64,000 nucleotides of DNA from the NCBI RefSeq assembly GCF_026914265.1, contig NC_069126.1:28910854-28974853 (forward strand), given 5' to 3'. The stretch comes from Mya arenaria (taxonomy: Eukaryota; Mollusca; Bivalvia; Myida; Myidae). The notes beneath the pieces are model-generated. The model was given only the letters and a program-made list of their open reading frames with translations, was not told the DNA's origin and ran no database searches. Positions 47,640 to 58,937 of the stretch are shown here, one piece after another (the first letter of the stretch is position 1; every line of letters begins with the position of its first letter). Both the position numbers and the translations under genes were made by a program.

Positions 47640-48446
47640 ATGTGTAAGATTTTGCTATAAATCTTAGACAAAGTACATTTAGGGTTCTAAATTGTAAACC
47701 TGTCTTCAACTAATGAATATGAATAACGATCTTTTCACAAAGAATTAATTATTCAAGGCATTTAAATGATACTGACAATTTAGATAAGTATTATTTAAAC
47801 TTGGCAAAACATAAAACAAAAAAAACATAAGGGCAAAGAACTTTTTTAACCCACTATGTTTTAGCATAATGTAGAAATATAATAGATGTATAATGGCTAC
47901 AAGAAATAAGAAATAGAATGAATAGTTAAGATGAAATGAAAAGTTTCAATATACATTAAAAACACAATGTTAAAAAGGACTGTATAAAATATTTATAACT
48001 ATAAAGACCATAACAATGAGTTTGAGATCAAATGTTTTAGAGTTAAAAAATGAATTGTATAATTGTCTATAACAAACATAGCAAACAGCACTAATTACAT
48101 TTTTAATGTTATAAAATACATTATACATTTACTTGGCTCAAATTTGGACTTGCATGTTTTGCAAGTAAAGTTAAAATATCAAAACTGACTTATGACTAGA
48201 CTCGCAAAATTCCATGAGTGGATATTTATTAATAATTTCCTCAGTTCAATAGTAGGGCACTTGGTTGGCAAACTAAACTGTTCGATAACTGGATATATTG
48301 TAGAAGTTGTGCGCACTGGTAATTGATACAAATAATGGACATGACTTAATTGTTCCACTTTGTCATTTATGGCAGTATAGAAATGAAAGAGAAAAAGTTA
48401 TGTTAATTTTATATCTATACAATTATTTTTTGTTTGTTTGTTGAAG
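47640..48446. other. Gene-free stretch ending in a splice acceptor
   Basis: AT-rich. It ends with TTGTTTGTTTGTTGAAG at 48446, a good acceptor with a T-rich tract, just before the zinc-finger coding exon. Confidence 0.5.
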
Positions 48447-48465
48447 GATTCAAAAAAAAACAAAG

Positions 48466-49569
48466 ATGACAGGCAAACAGAAGAATTTGAATTTAAAAAA
48501 TGAAACAAAGAACGACAGTGATTTCGAGAATGTACAGCTACCGCATTACTCCAGAATAGACCAATTTAAATGTGGAGCATGTAATTTGCGCTTTAAAACC
48601 ATTAGTATGTTACACAATCACCTTTCAAATCATGTTGAAGGTGGTTCATACTATTTTCATCATAACACGGGTGTTGCTTTTCCTAAATTTGACATGGTTT
48701 GTTCATATACTCAGTATAGTTACTCAGGAAAGGCCCGTGATGATGCTTGTGATACATTCATTGATAAAGAACATGACAAACAAAGATCTAATGACTATGA
48801 ACCTGCTCCTCAACACCAAGTTCCTGGTGACTACCATAGTTTGTCACAATCTTCAAATCAAGGCAAAGAAAGAAAAAGTAATAGGTTGTCTAAGCCGAAT
48901 AAAAAATATGAAGCCTGCATCACTGGGAAAGAGCTAAAATCATACTTTGGTCAAAAGGATAAAAAGCTAGATGGAACTGAAAGATCACCAAAAGATATAC
49001 ATATTGATTGTGATATTGAACTTCATGCAACACAGTGTGCATGTCATGTATTATCAGTAGAAAAGGACCATTGTGATAGAATTGGAAACGATACTGTCAC
49101 AGAAGGATTAGACAAAACTGAAATTGTTGTACTTAACAAAGAGATAGCCTCTAAGAACACCAATTTAAAAACCACCAATGGGGATGATGTGAAGGACGAC
49201 AAACAAGATGTCAACAATGAACATTTAGCTATAGCAACAGATGTAAATGTAGGTACTGAAAGTAAAATGCATGGATCTCAAAATTATAAATCCAATGATG
49301 AACAAACAGCAACAGAAGCACTTCTTGAAATAGGAAAAAGTGAAAGGGCTATTTCAAGTGGAAAGAGTGAATCGAAAAAGAGTGAAGAGCAATCACACAC
49401 TTGTGTTGAAGAAGACAGCAGTTGCCAAAAAGGACAAAGGGTGAAGAAGTGTCCAGTTTGTGGTAAAGCTGGTAATTCTGTTATGATATCTTACCATAAA
49501 CATTTGCATGGCCCTGGCTATTCCTGTGAAAGATGTGGTCTTCAATTTCAGCACCCAAAAATTTTACAG
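48466..49569 (+). CDS. C2H2 zinc-finger protein, exon with ATG (residues 1-368)
   Basis: First coding exon of a 716-aa nuclear protein that probably binds DNA. Finger 1 is at about residues 36-56 (CGACNLRF then HNHLSNH). A long hydrophilic, Asp/Glu/Lys/Ser-rich disordered stretch follows (about 60-325), then finger 2 (CPVCGKAGN then HKHLH) and the first half of finger 3 (CERCGLQFQHPKILQ). The donor ACAG/GTATTT after 49569 interrupts finger 3 in phase 0. The four other coding exons are at 49963-50108, 55107-55315, 56262-56355 and 57320-57917; all junctions keep frame (1104+146+209+94+598 = 2151 bp). No KRAB, BTB or SCAN domain is seen. The orthologue is not identified. Confidence 0.9.
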
Positions 49570-49962
49570 GTATTTATGGATGTAATTGGTTTATACTTGT
49601 ATTTGAAAATTACATATATGGTTTGTGTAATCAGATATTAAAGTAAATTACATGTAGTGTTCCTTTTTTGAAACAGTTATACACCTTTGATATCACTTCT
49701 GCTTTTCGGAGATATATTAAAAGCTCTTTTAGTTAACATCAATCTTCACCAAAAGATATTTTATATAACTTATATGAATATATACCTATATAATATATAT
49801 GAAGACTGATGTTAACTTATAAAGCAAGTTTACGCATAACTTGTTTGTTGACTAACAAGAAGTCTCGAAAGAGTTAAGTGTACCAGTTACATGTATATAA
49901 TGCTGTCACACAGTGTAATTTTAAAGGTAATCAATTTTGATAGTTCACATTTTTATCCACAG

Positions 49963-50108
49963 AAACACTTACTGCAGCACCAGACTAAACAGTTTACGTG
50001 TGAGAAATGTGGGGCCAAGTTTTACCGTAAACAATACTTGATAACACACCAACTTCTCCATACGGGCGAGAGACCTTTCATGTGCGAGGAGTGCGGCCAG
50101 TCGTATAG
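49963..50108 (+). CDS. C2H2 zinc-finger protein, exon 2 (fingers 3-5)
   Basis: Acceptor TTTATCCACAG ends at 49962. The exon starts KHLLQHQTK, which completes finger 3 with exact C-x2-C-x12-H-x3-H spacing. It then holds finger 4 (CEKCGAKF to HQLLH), a canonical TGERPF linker, and the first half of finger 5 (CEECGQSYR). Donor TAG/GTAATA follows at 50109 in phase 2. Confidence 0.92.
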
Positions 50109-50253
50109 GTAATACTTTCTTCAGTAATATGTTTTCTGGCTGAGAGATATTTTTTTAAGTACACATATATATATTTGGTGCATGAAAACAGCATTATTGG
50201 TTTAATTTAAACAGTGCATTGACAATAATGATGATATGTGCAACACTGTCAAC

Positions 50254-50971
50254 TAGGGATGAGACTATACAGGGAATATAGATACTGTACCAATATTTGC
50301 GGTCGTCAATACATATCAATCAGGCCTTAAATATACATCCATTTCGGGGAAAAGACCTTAGACATTTGTGTAAATTTGCGCTTCAAATATGCCATTTTGA
50401 AAAAAAATAATCTCTTTACATAAAAAAATTGGTAATTTTACATTAAAAAACAATAAGCTTTTCTGTCTCCTGCAAATGAGGAAAGTATTAAAATATAAGT
50501 TTCTATTCCCCTTCAAAAGACCTGAAATGGCTGAAATATCAATCCATGTAAGTATAAATATCTATTGCAATAAATCATGACAGTTGATATAATTGCATAC
50601 TGATCTCTGAATGTGATGTAAAACAATGATTTCTGAGTTCAATAATTCCCAAACTTTACATCATACAATTCATTAGGATGTTGAATTAACCATTAGAGGA
50701 GAAAGACTTTGGTAAAAAAACAAATACTTATGATATGGATTTTTTCTCCAGATTGGATAAATATCATATATTTTGCTAGGGGGAATGGGTCCAATAATCA
50801 GACCCGTGGGAATTATAGAAAAAGGCTTGTCAATACACAAGCTAGGTATATCAATACGAATATGGCAGTCGGGTCAAAATCATAAGTATATTTTTTTAAG
50901 TGATAACATTTTTTATTGGTAAATATCATGTAGTTCTATCGATACGTCTCGACTGTATCGTCTCATCCCTA
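50254..50971. mobile_element. Non-autonomous hAT transposon with exact 8-bp target duplication
   Basis: Ends TAGGGATGAGACTATACAG (left) and, in reverse complement, TAGGGATGAGACGATACAG (right). It is flanked by CTGTCAAC at 50246-50253 and 50972-50979, the 8-bp duplication typical of hAT. Length 718 bp, no transposase. Confidence 0.95.
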
Positions 50972-51859
50972 CTGTCAACATCCCTAGGACCTTATTTAGT
51001 TGTCCTTTTATTTTCAAGAACCATGCATGAACTATTGTCTTAGCCTCATTTAATTATCCCAACAAACCAGAAATTGTTCAAATTTTTATTTATAGTTTAA
51101 AATGAATAAATGTTGCCTCTGCTTAGCTACATTTATGCTTTATGATGCTCGACAGTAATACTTTAGATGTATTCAGAGTGTCTACTTTCAAAATTGAGGA
51201 ATTGGAAAAGGCTTTGTGCGGTTTGTAAAAGCTTTAACCTTGGTTCTTACTCAAAACTATTGAAGATAATCGCAAGCAACTACATGTTAGTACATTGCTA
51301 CAGTGGCGGATCTACTGGGGGGTCACAGAGGGCCTGTGCCCCCCCCCCCCAGGGGCACATCTTTATTGATTTAACTGTACAAATAAGTTGTTTTGTCACA
51401 ATGTAAAATTTATATAAATATTTCAACAAATATACGATTAAACCTGATTCTCATGTTCCGTTAGTTATGGTATGCCAATTTCAAAGTATAATATATAATA
51501 TGTCACGAAAAAGTATCATGAAAATGACATTGGGGCCCGAACATTCGATAATGATAAAGACAGCTGATCAAAGGTAAACAAATTTGGCTGCAGTTAACGG
51601 GTAAGTTTACTGTTTTCAGAATATATCCTATACCAGAAATATAAGTTGTTTTAAACTGTTAACAAGTGCACATTATATGTTCTTCATTGCTTTAAATATT
51701 GTCATTGTGTGTCAACAAAATATGTGTGTGCATGACAGTGCATTTAACAAGTTTAAAACGTTCAGAATGTGTTGTCAAGTTGTTTTTACTTCAGTTGACA
51801 TAAATGACAATGGCATCAGAAGTACAATATCGTTAAGTGCAATCAATATACTTTAATAA

Positions 51860-52205
51860 GGCCAAAAAAAAATATTTGTTTGTTTAGGGTAACCTTCCCA
51901 AAATTTCTAGGTAAGGTAGATAGGGATTTTTTTTTTTTTTTTTTTTTTTTAAATTTCAAAATCTGTCGTAAGTTCAGAGTGTTTCCTTGCACATGGCAGT
52001 CTTTCCTACATTACTGTCATTGCCTGACTTTGTTTTATCATATAAACAATAATTCTGATTAAAATCTGCATTTATCCGCCCTTCGTAACTCTCTATTCGC
52101 TAACGAATATTTTTTTTGCTCAGAAACGGAAAAAAATAGTTAGGGTCGGCGCATTTTTATAGGTAGGGTCGGGTTACCCGAAACAGACAAATATTTTTTT
52201 AGGCC
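51860..52205. mobile_element. Harbinger-like MITE nested in the hAT-like element (346 bp)
   Basis: Inverted ends of about 40 bp begin GGCC then A-rich ATATTTGT-TGTTT-GGGTAACC on both sides. The flanks are TAA (51857-51859 and 52206-52208), the TWA-type 3-bp duplication of PIF/Harbinger. A run of more than 20 T lies inside. Confidence 0.85.
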
Positions 52206-52247
52206 TAAGTTACTGTATGTTTATACAGTATTTATTCTACGTCATGC

Positions 52248-52330
52248 ATCTCCCAGGTGGTCGAGTGGTTAACAACTTTGCTCTCAAATCCGTCCACCCC
52301 GTTTCGATTGCCCAAACCGGCACGATATTT
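52248..52330 (+). mobile_element. tRNA-derived SINE head
   Basis: CAGGTGGTCGAGTGGTTAAC (A box) and CGTTTCGATTGCC (B-box-like) are spaced as in a tRNA with a Ser- or Leu-like D arm. It is followed by T-rich sequence. It looks like a decayed SINE head and not a working tRNA, as the acceptor stem does not close. Confidence 0.55.
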
Positions 52331-52689
52331 TTTTAAAGTTTTATCTCATATCAGTTATATCTTTTTAATTCAATTGATCTGCCAAACACCATTGACAGCG
52401 ATGACAAATGTGAATTCCATGTCATTATATGATTAAAATAATGCATTCAAAATAGTTTAATATGTTTATAATTAGTTTTGCCCCACCATTTAGAAAGTCC
52501 TGGAACCGCCACTGTTGCTAACATGTTACATGTGACAATTTGCACATTTGAAGCAATTCTATGACACAAGTTGGTTTGAGAAAAAGACCTTGCAAAAACT
52601 TAGGCTACCATGTGCTAAGTATTTCTGTTTAGCTTAAAACTTGAAGATTGTTAGTGTGTACTTAAATAAATAAATGGTTTTATGTTTTA

Positions 52690-53160
52690 CAGTCGCGTAA
52701 CCATTTATTTTGTTAAAGTGCATACTTACAATACCTAAGTGGTTAATTGTCTACATTATATCATGTAAACAACGCACTACTTGGCAAGCCACTGTTTATA
52801 TCTACTGCTTCGTCTGATTTAAATTCATAATGGGCAACTGAAAAAAAGTATTGGAAAACTTCAGAAATACTGCTTTCGTATTTGACACGATATAATGGTG
52901 ACCACTATTTTCTTGTAAAATACATACGGTAGTAACAATATTTAAGAATTTTAGTGGTCTACACTATGTTGTGTAAACTACCCACTTACTTGGCTAATCA
53001 CTGTTTAAATTTACTTGGTTAAACTCAATAACGGCTGACTGCTGATTTACTGAAATAAATATATTGGCAAATTTGAAAAATACTGCCTCATTGGACAAAA
53101 TATAACATTGACCACTAAAATGATAGAGGTTGCGAAATGCTACTTGTTCATGTATATGTG
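52690..53160. repeat. Diverged tandem duplication, period about 250 bp
   Basis: The block with GTCTACATTATATCATGTAA then ACTTGGCAAGCCACTGTTTA (from about 52749) recurs as GTCTACACTATGTTGTGTAA then ACTTGGCTAATCACTGTTTA (from about 52963). Divergence is considerable, so it is old. Confidence 0.7.
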
Positions 53161-53321
53161 GTCTACTTTCTGAGTGCTACGTCATTCAGATATGTGTACT
53201 TTACAGAAGTTTACAGTTTGTAAGACACATGCACAAGTTTTTATCTACATGTACCTTGTATGGTATGAGAAGGCTTTTGCAAGGTAAAAGGAAATGACAT
53301 ATACAAATTCACATGGAACTG

Positions 53322-53733
53322 GCCCCAATATCACCAAAATACTTAAGTCAAATCTCAATCTTAGTATCAACTCTTTTTATTAAATTGCAACATCATATGA
53401 TTCAAAATTGTAAATGTTTTACCCTTTTATAATCGCATTCTCTCTTATGTTGATAAAAAAATTGGTAAATAATGTAAAGAAAAAAGTTTGAGAGCAAAAA
53501 ATGTACTTGAGTCTAATTTATTATTTTTGAGTTTTACTCAAATACATTTTATGCTGTAGAAATATGTTTTTTTAAATATTGAGCAATCATGTTAATCAAC
53601 ATAATGCATGTGAGAATGTGCTTTTAAAAATAGTAAAACATTAGAAATTTTCAATAATATCATAGTGTAAGGTGGAAAAAAGAGTTGAGATTAAGATTGA
53701 GATTTGACTTAAGTATTTTCGTGATATTGGGGC
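53322..53733. mobile_element. GCCCC-end MITE with about 58-bp inverted ends (412 bp)
   Basis: Left end GCCCCAATATCACCAAAATA and right end, reverse complement, GCCCCAATATCACGAAAATA. Similarity runs about 58 bp through CTTAAGTCAAATCTCAATCT. CTG flanks both sides (53319-53321 and 53734-53736). End type and 3-bp duplication fit PIF/Harbinger. The ends resemble those of the MITE at 30.0/37.3 kb, which is also flanked by CTG. Confidence 0.85.
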
Positions 53734-54194
53734 CTGGTCTTACGAGGGTCGGTCAGCCTACCGGTTCTAGTGAAAATATAGGTTTCGCAACAACTTTAAA
53801 GGCCAACTATTACTTGTAAGCATTACAGTAAACCTACATATTATAGAAGTGTATTCGCAACCTCTCTCATGTTGAAAATGAAGAAATTGGTTGACTGTTT
53901 GTAAAGAATATGTACATCTAAGTGGTATTGCTGTTGACTCCGTCAAAGCTAATATTATTTAATCATCTCACCATATTTCGATCATTTTATTTAGAAGAAA
54001 CAAAACAATATCATTTATTTAAAAAAAATGTTGGCAGAATGAGTCGAACCAGGTAATCAGCGACATTATTTACTCCACGACTAGGGAAATATACCTATCA
54101 ATTATGTTTTTTTTAACCAGGTTGTCAACAAAAACCAGGTTATTAGACTCGGGTTGTGGTTGGGCAGGTGGTCAAGTAGGTGTCAGACAAAAGT

Positions 54195-54840
54195 ATCCGC
54201 CCAATAACTAAAGCTATCATTGATGGATAGTGATGAAAGTTGGTGTGTAGATAGCTTATGTAAAGAACTAGCCTGGGATTGCTTTTAAAAGGGTTAATAA
54301 ATGATCACTGTTACTAAAAAAAGAAAATGGTTTCAGCCCAGTAACTTTAGTTATTATTTACGGATAGTTCTGAAAGATGTTGTGTAGGTAGCTTATGTGA
54401 AGAGCGTAGGTAGCTTATGTGAAGAGCTTGTTTGGGATTGCTTTTTAGAGGGATGGGGTCAAGGTCAAGGTCACTGTTTCTAAAAGTAGAAACATGGTTT
54501 CCACCCATTTATCTATCTATTATCCCAACTAAGTAAGAACTGATAGATAGTAGTGAAAGTTTGTGTGTAGTTATCTCATGTGAAGAGCTAGCGTTTAATA
54601 GCTTTTCAGGGGGTCGGGTTCAAGGTCACTGTTACCCTAAATAGAAAAAGGGTTTATATCCAACAACTTTAGTTAGGGTTGATGGATAGTAATGAAAAGT
54701 GTTGTGTAGGTCAAATAACTTATGTTAGAATTGATGGATAGTGATAAAAGTGTGTGTGTTATTAGCTTATGTGAAGAGCAAGTTTGGGATTGCCTTTGAG
54801 GGGCATGTGTCAAGGTCAAGGTCTTTGTAACTGTTATTTT
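54195..54840. repeat. Intronic tandem repeat, unit about 150 bp, about four copies
   Basis: Each unit contains a GATGGATAGTGATGAAAG-like block, TAGCTTATGTGAAGAGC, TTTGGGATTGC and, in several, GGGTCAAGGTCAAGGTCAC. Units start near 54200, 54340, 54505 and 54660. A 24-bp local duplication lies within the second unit (54389-54430). It ends close to the acceptor side of the intron. Confidence 0.8.
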
Positions 54841-55106
54841 TTGCCTGGAAATGGATGTTAAATGGCAGTTAATTGTTCTTTTTCAGAAAAGCGTGCCCAA
54901 ACGTATGCGAAATGACGTCGTTGAATTTGCGTCCAAGCCCTGTGCGCGCTGGTGTTTGTTTTGAAATTAAGAGCGGGCTAAACTTTCAAAGCAGTGAAAA
55001 ATATCAAAATGTTATTTTACTGTTTGAAATATCACTTTTATTTCACTGATAAATCTCTATAATGCACCGGTATAATAAAAAAAGCATTTTACCTTTATAA
55101 ATTCAG

Positions 55107-55315
55107 GAGCCTGACCAACCTGAATCGCCACGTCCGTCACACCCACAAGCAGCTTCGCAAGTACGAATGTGACGTGTGCAAAGAACGCTTCTTCCGCATT
55201 GACCACATGAAGAACCATCGGGTGCGGCATTTTGAGGCGAAGCTGCAATGTCAGCACTGTGGGCGGGCATTCAAAATCCTGCCCGACCTTCAACGGCATA
55301 TGAAGACACATACCG
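55107..55315 (+). CDS. C2H2 zinc-finger protein, exon 3 (fingers 5-7)
   Basis: Acceptor ATAAATTCAG ends at 55106. The first base completes an Arg codon and SLTNLNRHVRHTH closes finger 5. Finger 6 is CDVCKERFFRIDHMKNHRVRH and finger 7 is CQHCGRAFKILPDLQRHMKTH, split here for length. Donor ACCG/GTAATG follows, phase 1. This exon is clearly higher in GC and codon order than its surroundings, as expected of a conserved coding region. Confidence 0.92.
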
Positions 55316-56261
55316 GTAATGCATGATGTTTGCAGTAATCTAGTATTACAGCTGTTGCTATAAACAATACATTTTACGAAATACATTTTTGACGCCAAAA
55401 ACACAGTTTCAGCTGTTGTATTTTTTAGTTCTTTATTCTAAAAATAACATCAGCTGTAAGTTATGTTTGTATATAAATGGTTAGATGTAGCTGGGTTGTC
55501 AATATTTAAATAAGGTTGTACAGTTATAAGAAAGAGTTATAGCTTTACTGTATCCGTGCAGGCGCGGGTCCAGGTAAGAGGGGAAATAACTTTAAGGGCG
55601 TTACCTTTTGACTTGCGCCCCTCGCCCAGAACCAAAATTTATTTGAGTGAATGTGTTGAGATGGGGGGTTCGAAAAATATTACTATATCTAGTTCGAAAT
55701 TGTGCATTTTGGGTGTATTTTATTACTTTTTTCCCCTATATTGAAAATAAAAGTGAAATTGTGTGATTCTAGGTAGGGGTGCGCGCCGGTGCACCTCCTC
55801 CTCCCCCATACCCGATCCGCAAGTGCCCGTGTACCTATAATGTGTTTTCTTTATGAGCACGTTTAAGTCCCTTGGTACCAGACATGTTAATGTAACCTGT
55901 CACTTGTTTTTTTTTTCACCCTCTACTCGGATTAACCAAACATTAAACGTAAAATTAATGGTCTAATTTTGTTGAATGACTTATAAAGGATTATGTTGTC
56001 TGAGATGAAACGAATTTATCTTGACTTGAATATAATCTTAAAATGAGGTAAAATTGCTATTCTTCATTTGTCTTTCTATTATTGCAGTTATGTTTGATCA
56101 ATAAGTTTCCGTAATTATTTTTTGAGCAAAGGCTTATTAATCTGAATTCTTAGTCGAGGAAGAATATGCTACAAACCGGATAAAATCAAATAATAAATAT
56201 AATTCAATCATTCTCTGTACTAAAAATAAGTATGAACTGATTTTTTGCTGTTCTATTTTAG
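55316..56261 (+). other. Intron between exons 3 and 4
   Basis: Donor GTAATG at 55316, acceptor TTCTATTTTAG ending at 56261. It contains the hAT-like dispersed repeat at 55558-55830 and otherwise AT-rich unique sequence. Confidence 0.88.
55558..55830. repeat. Dispersed repeat, hAT-like, copy at 55.6 kb
   Basis: Best-preserved of the three copies (others at 6.85 and 28.1 kb). It starts CAGGCGCGGGTCCAGG and contains ACCTTTTGACTTGCGCCCC and CCCCTATATTGAAAATAA. Toward the right, ATACCCGATCCGCAAGTGCC could be the other end in inverted form, but the pairing is poor. Confidence 0.5.
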
Positions 56262-56355
56262 GCGAGAAGACAGCGTACTGCCCCGTCTGTCAACATGGTT
56301 TTATTTCCATGTATCATTACTACCAGCACATGGATCGGAAGCATGGTGTTGATAA
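56262..56355 (+). CDS. C2H2 zinc-finger protein, exon 4 (finger 8)
   Basis: The exon starts by completing the Gly of a TGEK linker (THTGEK). It then holds finger 8, CPVCQHGFISMYHYYQH followed by MDRKH, with H-x4-H. Donor GATAA/GTAAGT follows in phase 2. Confidence 0.92.
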
Positions 56356-57319
56356 GTAAGTATGGTGTTATTCACGATGATTATACCACGTGCTTCGAAT
56401 AACATATACATGAAGGTCAAGGACCACTAAATAAATTTTCGATATATTCTAAAGTCAATTGGCCAATTTTCACGCGAAGTAACTCTGATTTCTATATGTT
56501 TTACGACCCCCAACAACATTTCCACTTTTGGACATAAAACAACGTAAGAAAAAAGTAACGTTTCTTATGAAAAGAATAAAATTGGTTGAACGTAACCGCT
56601 GTGTATTTGATCAAGTGTCCACATCCGGTGTAGGAGTACAAACAATGCGGTGAAATTGTAAACATAAAAAGTAGATCCAACATGTTTAGCCTGTTTCTAA
56701 AATCAGAAACCATTTATCTTCAAAACAAATACAAATGGAAAGTAACAGAATAGTCTGAGATGGTGTAACCATGCCTTTATTCACAGGCATGTGTTATTAA
56801 AATGTAAAGTTATGGGTAGTCACATCCGAATTGGTGTAATGTGCTCTAAGTAAACGGATATTGATTCTTATTTCGGACATTTTTCAGCCTGACAATATAG
56901 ATTAGCCTTATTTTTTTCCACAAAAGGCGTGCGTTGCAACGTGCAACACAAAAAATGCAGAGGGACTGCATATAAATAAACATCAGGTGTATGGACCGGT
57001 TTGTACATCATTAACGAAGTAATCCAGTAATGAAAACTTCAATGTGTGAAAAAAATACTTTTGCCTGTCCCTATCTCGCTTAAGCTACGAACTATACTTT
57101 TATGAGCCTTTGCGCACACGTACCTAATCCTTATGCGGTCATTCTGCGACTGTCTTCAATATTTTGTGAAGATGAAGAATCTCATTTTAAAGTTATAATT
57201 TCTATTATTCCGTGCACATATTCATATGCACATATACTTACGACAGCGCAAATGTTGTAGCAAAAAGCTGCGACCATAATTTAGTTATGTAATTTACAAC
57301 GACAGTTTTATGATTCTAG
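56356..57319 (+). other. Intron between exons 4 and 5
   Basis: Donor GTAAGT at 56356, acceptor TGATTCTAG ending at 57319. No transposon end was recognised inside. Confidence 0.85.
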
Positions 57320-57917
57320 GGAGAAGGCCAAACTTATAAAATTACATCGACCCACAAAAAGAATGCCAACAGCTGAACAAGACAGAGATATTCATACTGC
57401 TGTTAACCCAGACATCTCCGTAGTAGGTACTACCAGGAACAGTGGCAACATGAGGACAAATGATTCTGAATGGGATACTGGTGAGACTGATAAAATGCCG
57501 ATCGTTAAACAAGTAATTACAATACGAAGGGTAAAGAAATCTGATGTGTCAGGTCTTCTCGAAAAGGATCAATCAGACGAGGCAGGTGGTTCTGAAGTCA
57601 AGAATGGTTTTAGTAACTGTTTACCATCGGTGGATTTGAATCAAATAGAAACATCGGACACAGGTGATGTACAAGTGATAGATGAATTGGATGTCGAAAG
57701 CAGCAGAGAAACTTCAAAACATGTTGAACATTTACAGGGTACACTGTCTGAAGTTGGCGGTGAAGAGTTAATGGATATCATAGAGGAAGAAGTGATGGTG
57801 GATTCGGAAATGGGCGTGATTACCCAGTACATAGATGGTGGTTCAATCTCTGTAATTAATCCGGACTGTGGCTACGCTAGTGAGATTGTTATTGATAACT
57901 TGATGGATGATGGTTAA
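57320..57917 (+). CDS. C2H2 zinc-finger protein, last exon (acidic tail)
   Basis: The exon completes a Lys codon and runs KEKAKLIKLHRPTKRMPT, then about 180 residues that are Asp/Glu/Ser-rich with no domain (for example EELMDIIEEEVMVDSEMG), to a TAA stop at 57915-57917. The ATG at 57363 is internal; the frame is open from the splice acceptor. Such a tail could be an activation region, but that is inference. Confidence 0.9.
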
Positions 57918-58128
57918 TTAACCGACTCTATAAAGTGAAGTCTAGCGTGTTCTAAAGGGATGTTGATGCATAAATAGAATAGTGTGGATGAGAAACTGCA
58001 CGTATGGCCAAAATCGTGACACATGTTTTATAAGTTGCAAAGTATATTTGAGCCACCTTAATTGTTGTTTTTTCCATACATGTTATAGGTCAATGTATGT
58101 GTCCACAGATTGGCACATGGGTTTTTAA

Positions 58129-58466
58129 AGCTGCACTCTCACAGATTGAACGTTTTAACAACTTTTTTTATTTGTTTGTCTTGGAACGAGCCAATTTTTA
58201 CGAAAATCCATGGAAACCAGTTATATATGACTGCTGACCGCAGATTTTTATATTTAAGTTCAAAAATTGATGCATTTTCCCTAAACTATTAGTAACGATT
58301 AAGCTATAAAATATTATTTTTCTAACGAAAATATAGAAATCTACGATCTGATTTTTTGTCAGCAATCTTATATCATTGGTTTGCAGATATTTACGCAAAA
58401 ATCTGCTCTTTCCAAGACAAAAAATAAAAAAAGGTGAAAAAGTGGTAAATCTGTGAGAGTGCAGCT
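58129..58466. mobile_element. TTAA-flanked foldback MITE, copy 2 (338 bp)
   Basis: Same family as 47283-47635, flanked by TTAA at 58125-58128 and 58467-58470. The ends AGCTGCACTCTCACAGATT are inverted. It lies about 210 bp beyond the zinc-finger stop codon and so is likely inside the 3' untranslated region if the polyadenylation site is farther on. Confidence 0.88.
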
Positions 58467-58798
58467 TTAATATTGTAACGTGAAGGACAGTAGATGCTCT
58501 AGTAGACATTGACTTGATACAGGAAAACAATCGTGACTTGTGTTCCTTAAATGAACGGCCTTTCGGCAATTACGATGTTTTCCCGATGAACCCAACACTT
58601 TCGGATATGTTCAGATTGCGAATGAATAATCGCGTTTATCTTGTTATTGTTCATATTGACAATTGTGTCAGCAAACAACGGAAAACCTAAATCAACATGT
58701 CAAAAATTGTTAACTATAATCATAAATGATCCGTTCAATCTATTGTTGTCCTTTTACGTTAAAAGCGATTTTATTTTGGGACTACTTTTGTCCGTAGC

Positions 58799-58804
58799 AA
58801 TAAA
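58799..58804 (+). terminator. Possible polyadenylation signal of the zinc-finger gene
   Basis: AATAAA about 880 bp past the stop codon. It is the first strong candidate I noticed that would leave the foldback MITE in the transcript; AT-rich sequence makes chance matches common. Confidence 0.25.
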
Positions 58805-58937
58805 ATGTGTAAACCGGTCGAGTCGTTTTATTTACATAATGGGTCAGCAGGAATTAAAGTAAGGTTTTCTTAAACGAAACAAAGTACTTTTTTAACAAAT
58901 TTGGAAAGAAATAATGAGCTATAATGAGTGCCAATAT

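Larger units (their letters stand above)
51301..52514. mobile_element. hAT-like transposon carrying other elements (1,214 bp)
   Basis: Ends CAGTGGCGGATCTACTGG (left) and, in reverse complement, CAGTGGCGGTTCCAGGAC (right), a common hAT terminus. The flanking duplication is TTGCTA (51295-51300 and 52515-52520), only 6 bp, where hAT normally gives 8. Inside are a Harbinger-like MITE (51860-52205) and a tRNA-like SINE head (52248-52320). No transposase is seen. Confidence 0.85.
50109..55106 (+). other. Third-largest content: 5-kb intron loaded with transposons
   Basis: The intron between exons 2 and 3 of the zinc-finger gene runs from donor GTAATA to acceptor TTATAAATTCAG. It contains a hAT MITE (50254-50971), a hAT-like element (51301-52514) with further elements inside, a diverged tandem duplication (about 52690-53160), a CTG-flanked MITE (53322-53733) and a roughly 150-bp tandem repeat (54195-54840). 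Confidence 0.88.

Noticed and set aside
58198-58569. 123-codon minus-strand frame near 58.4 kb
   Set aside because: It runs through the palindromic MITE, which explains its open frame.
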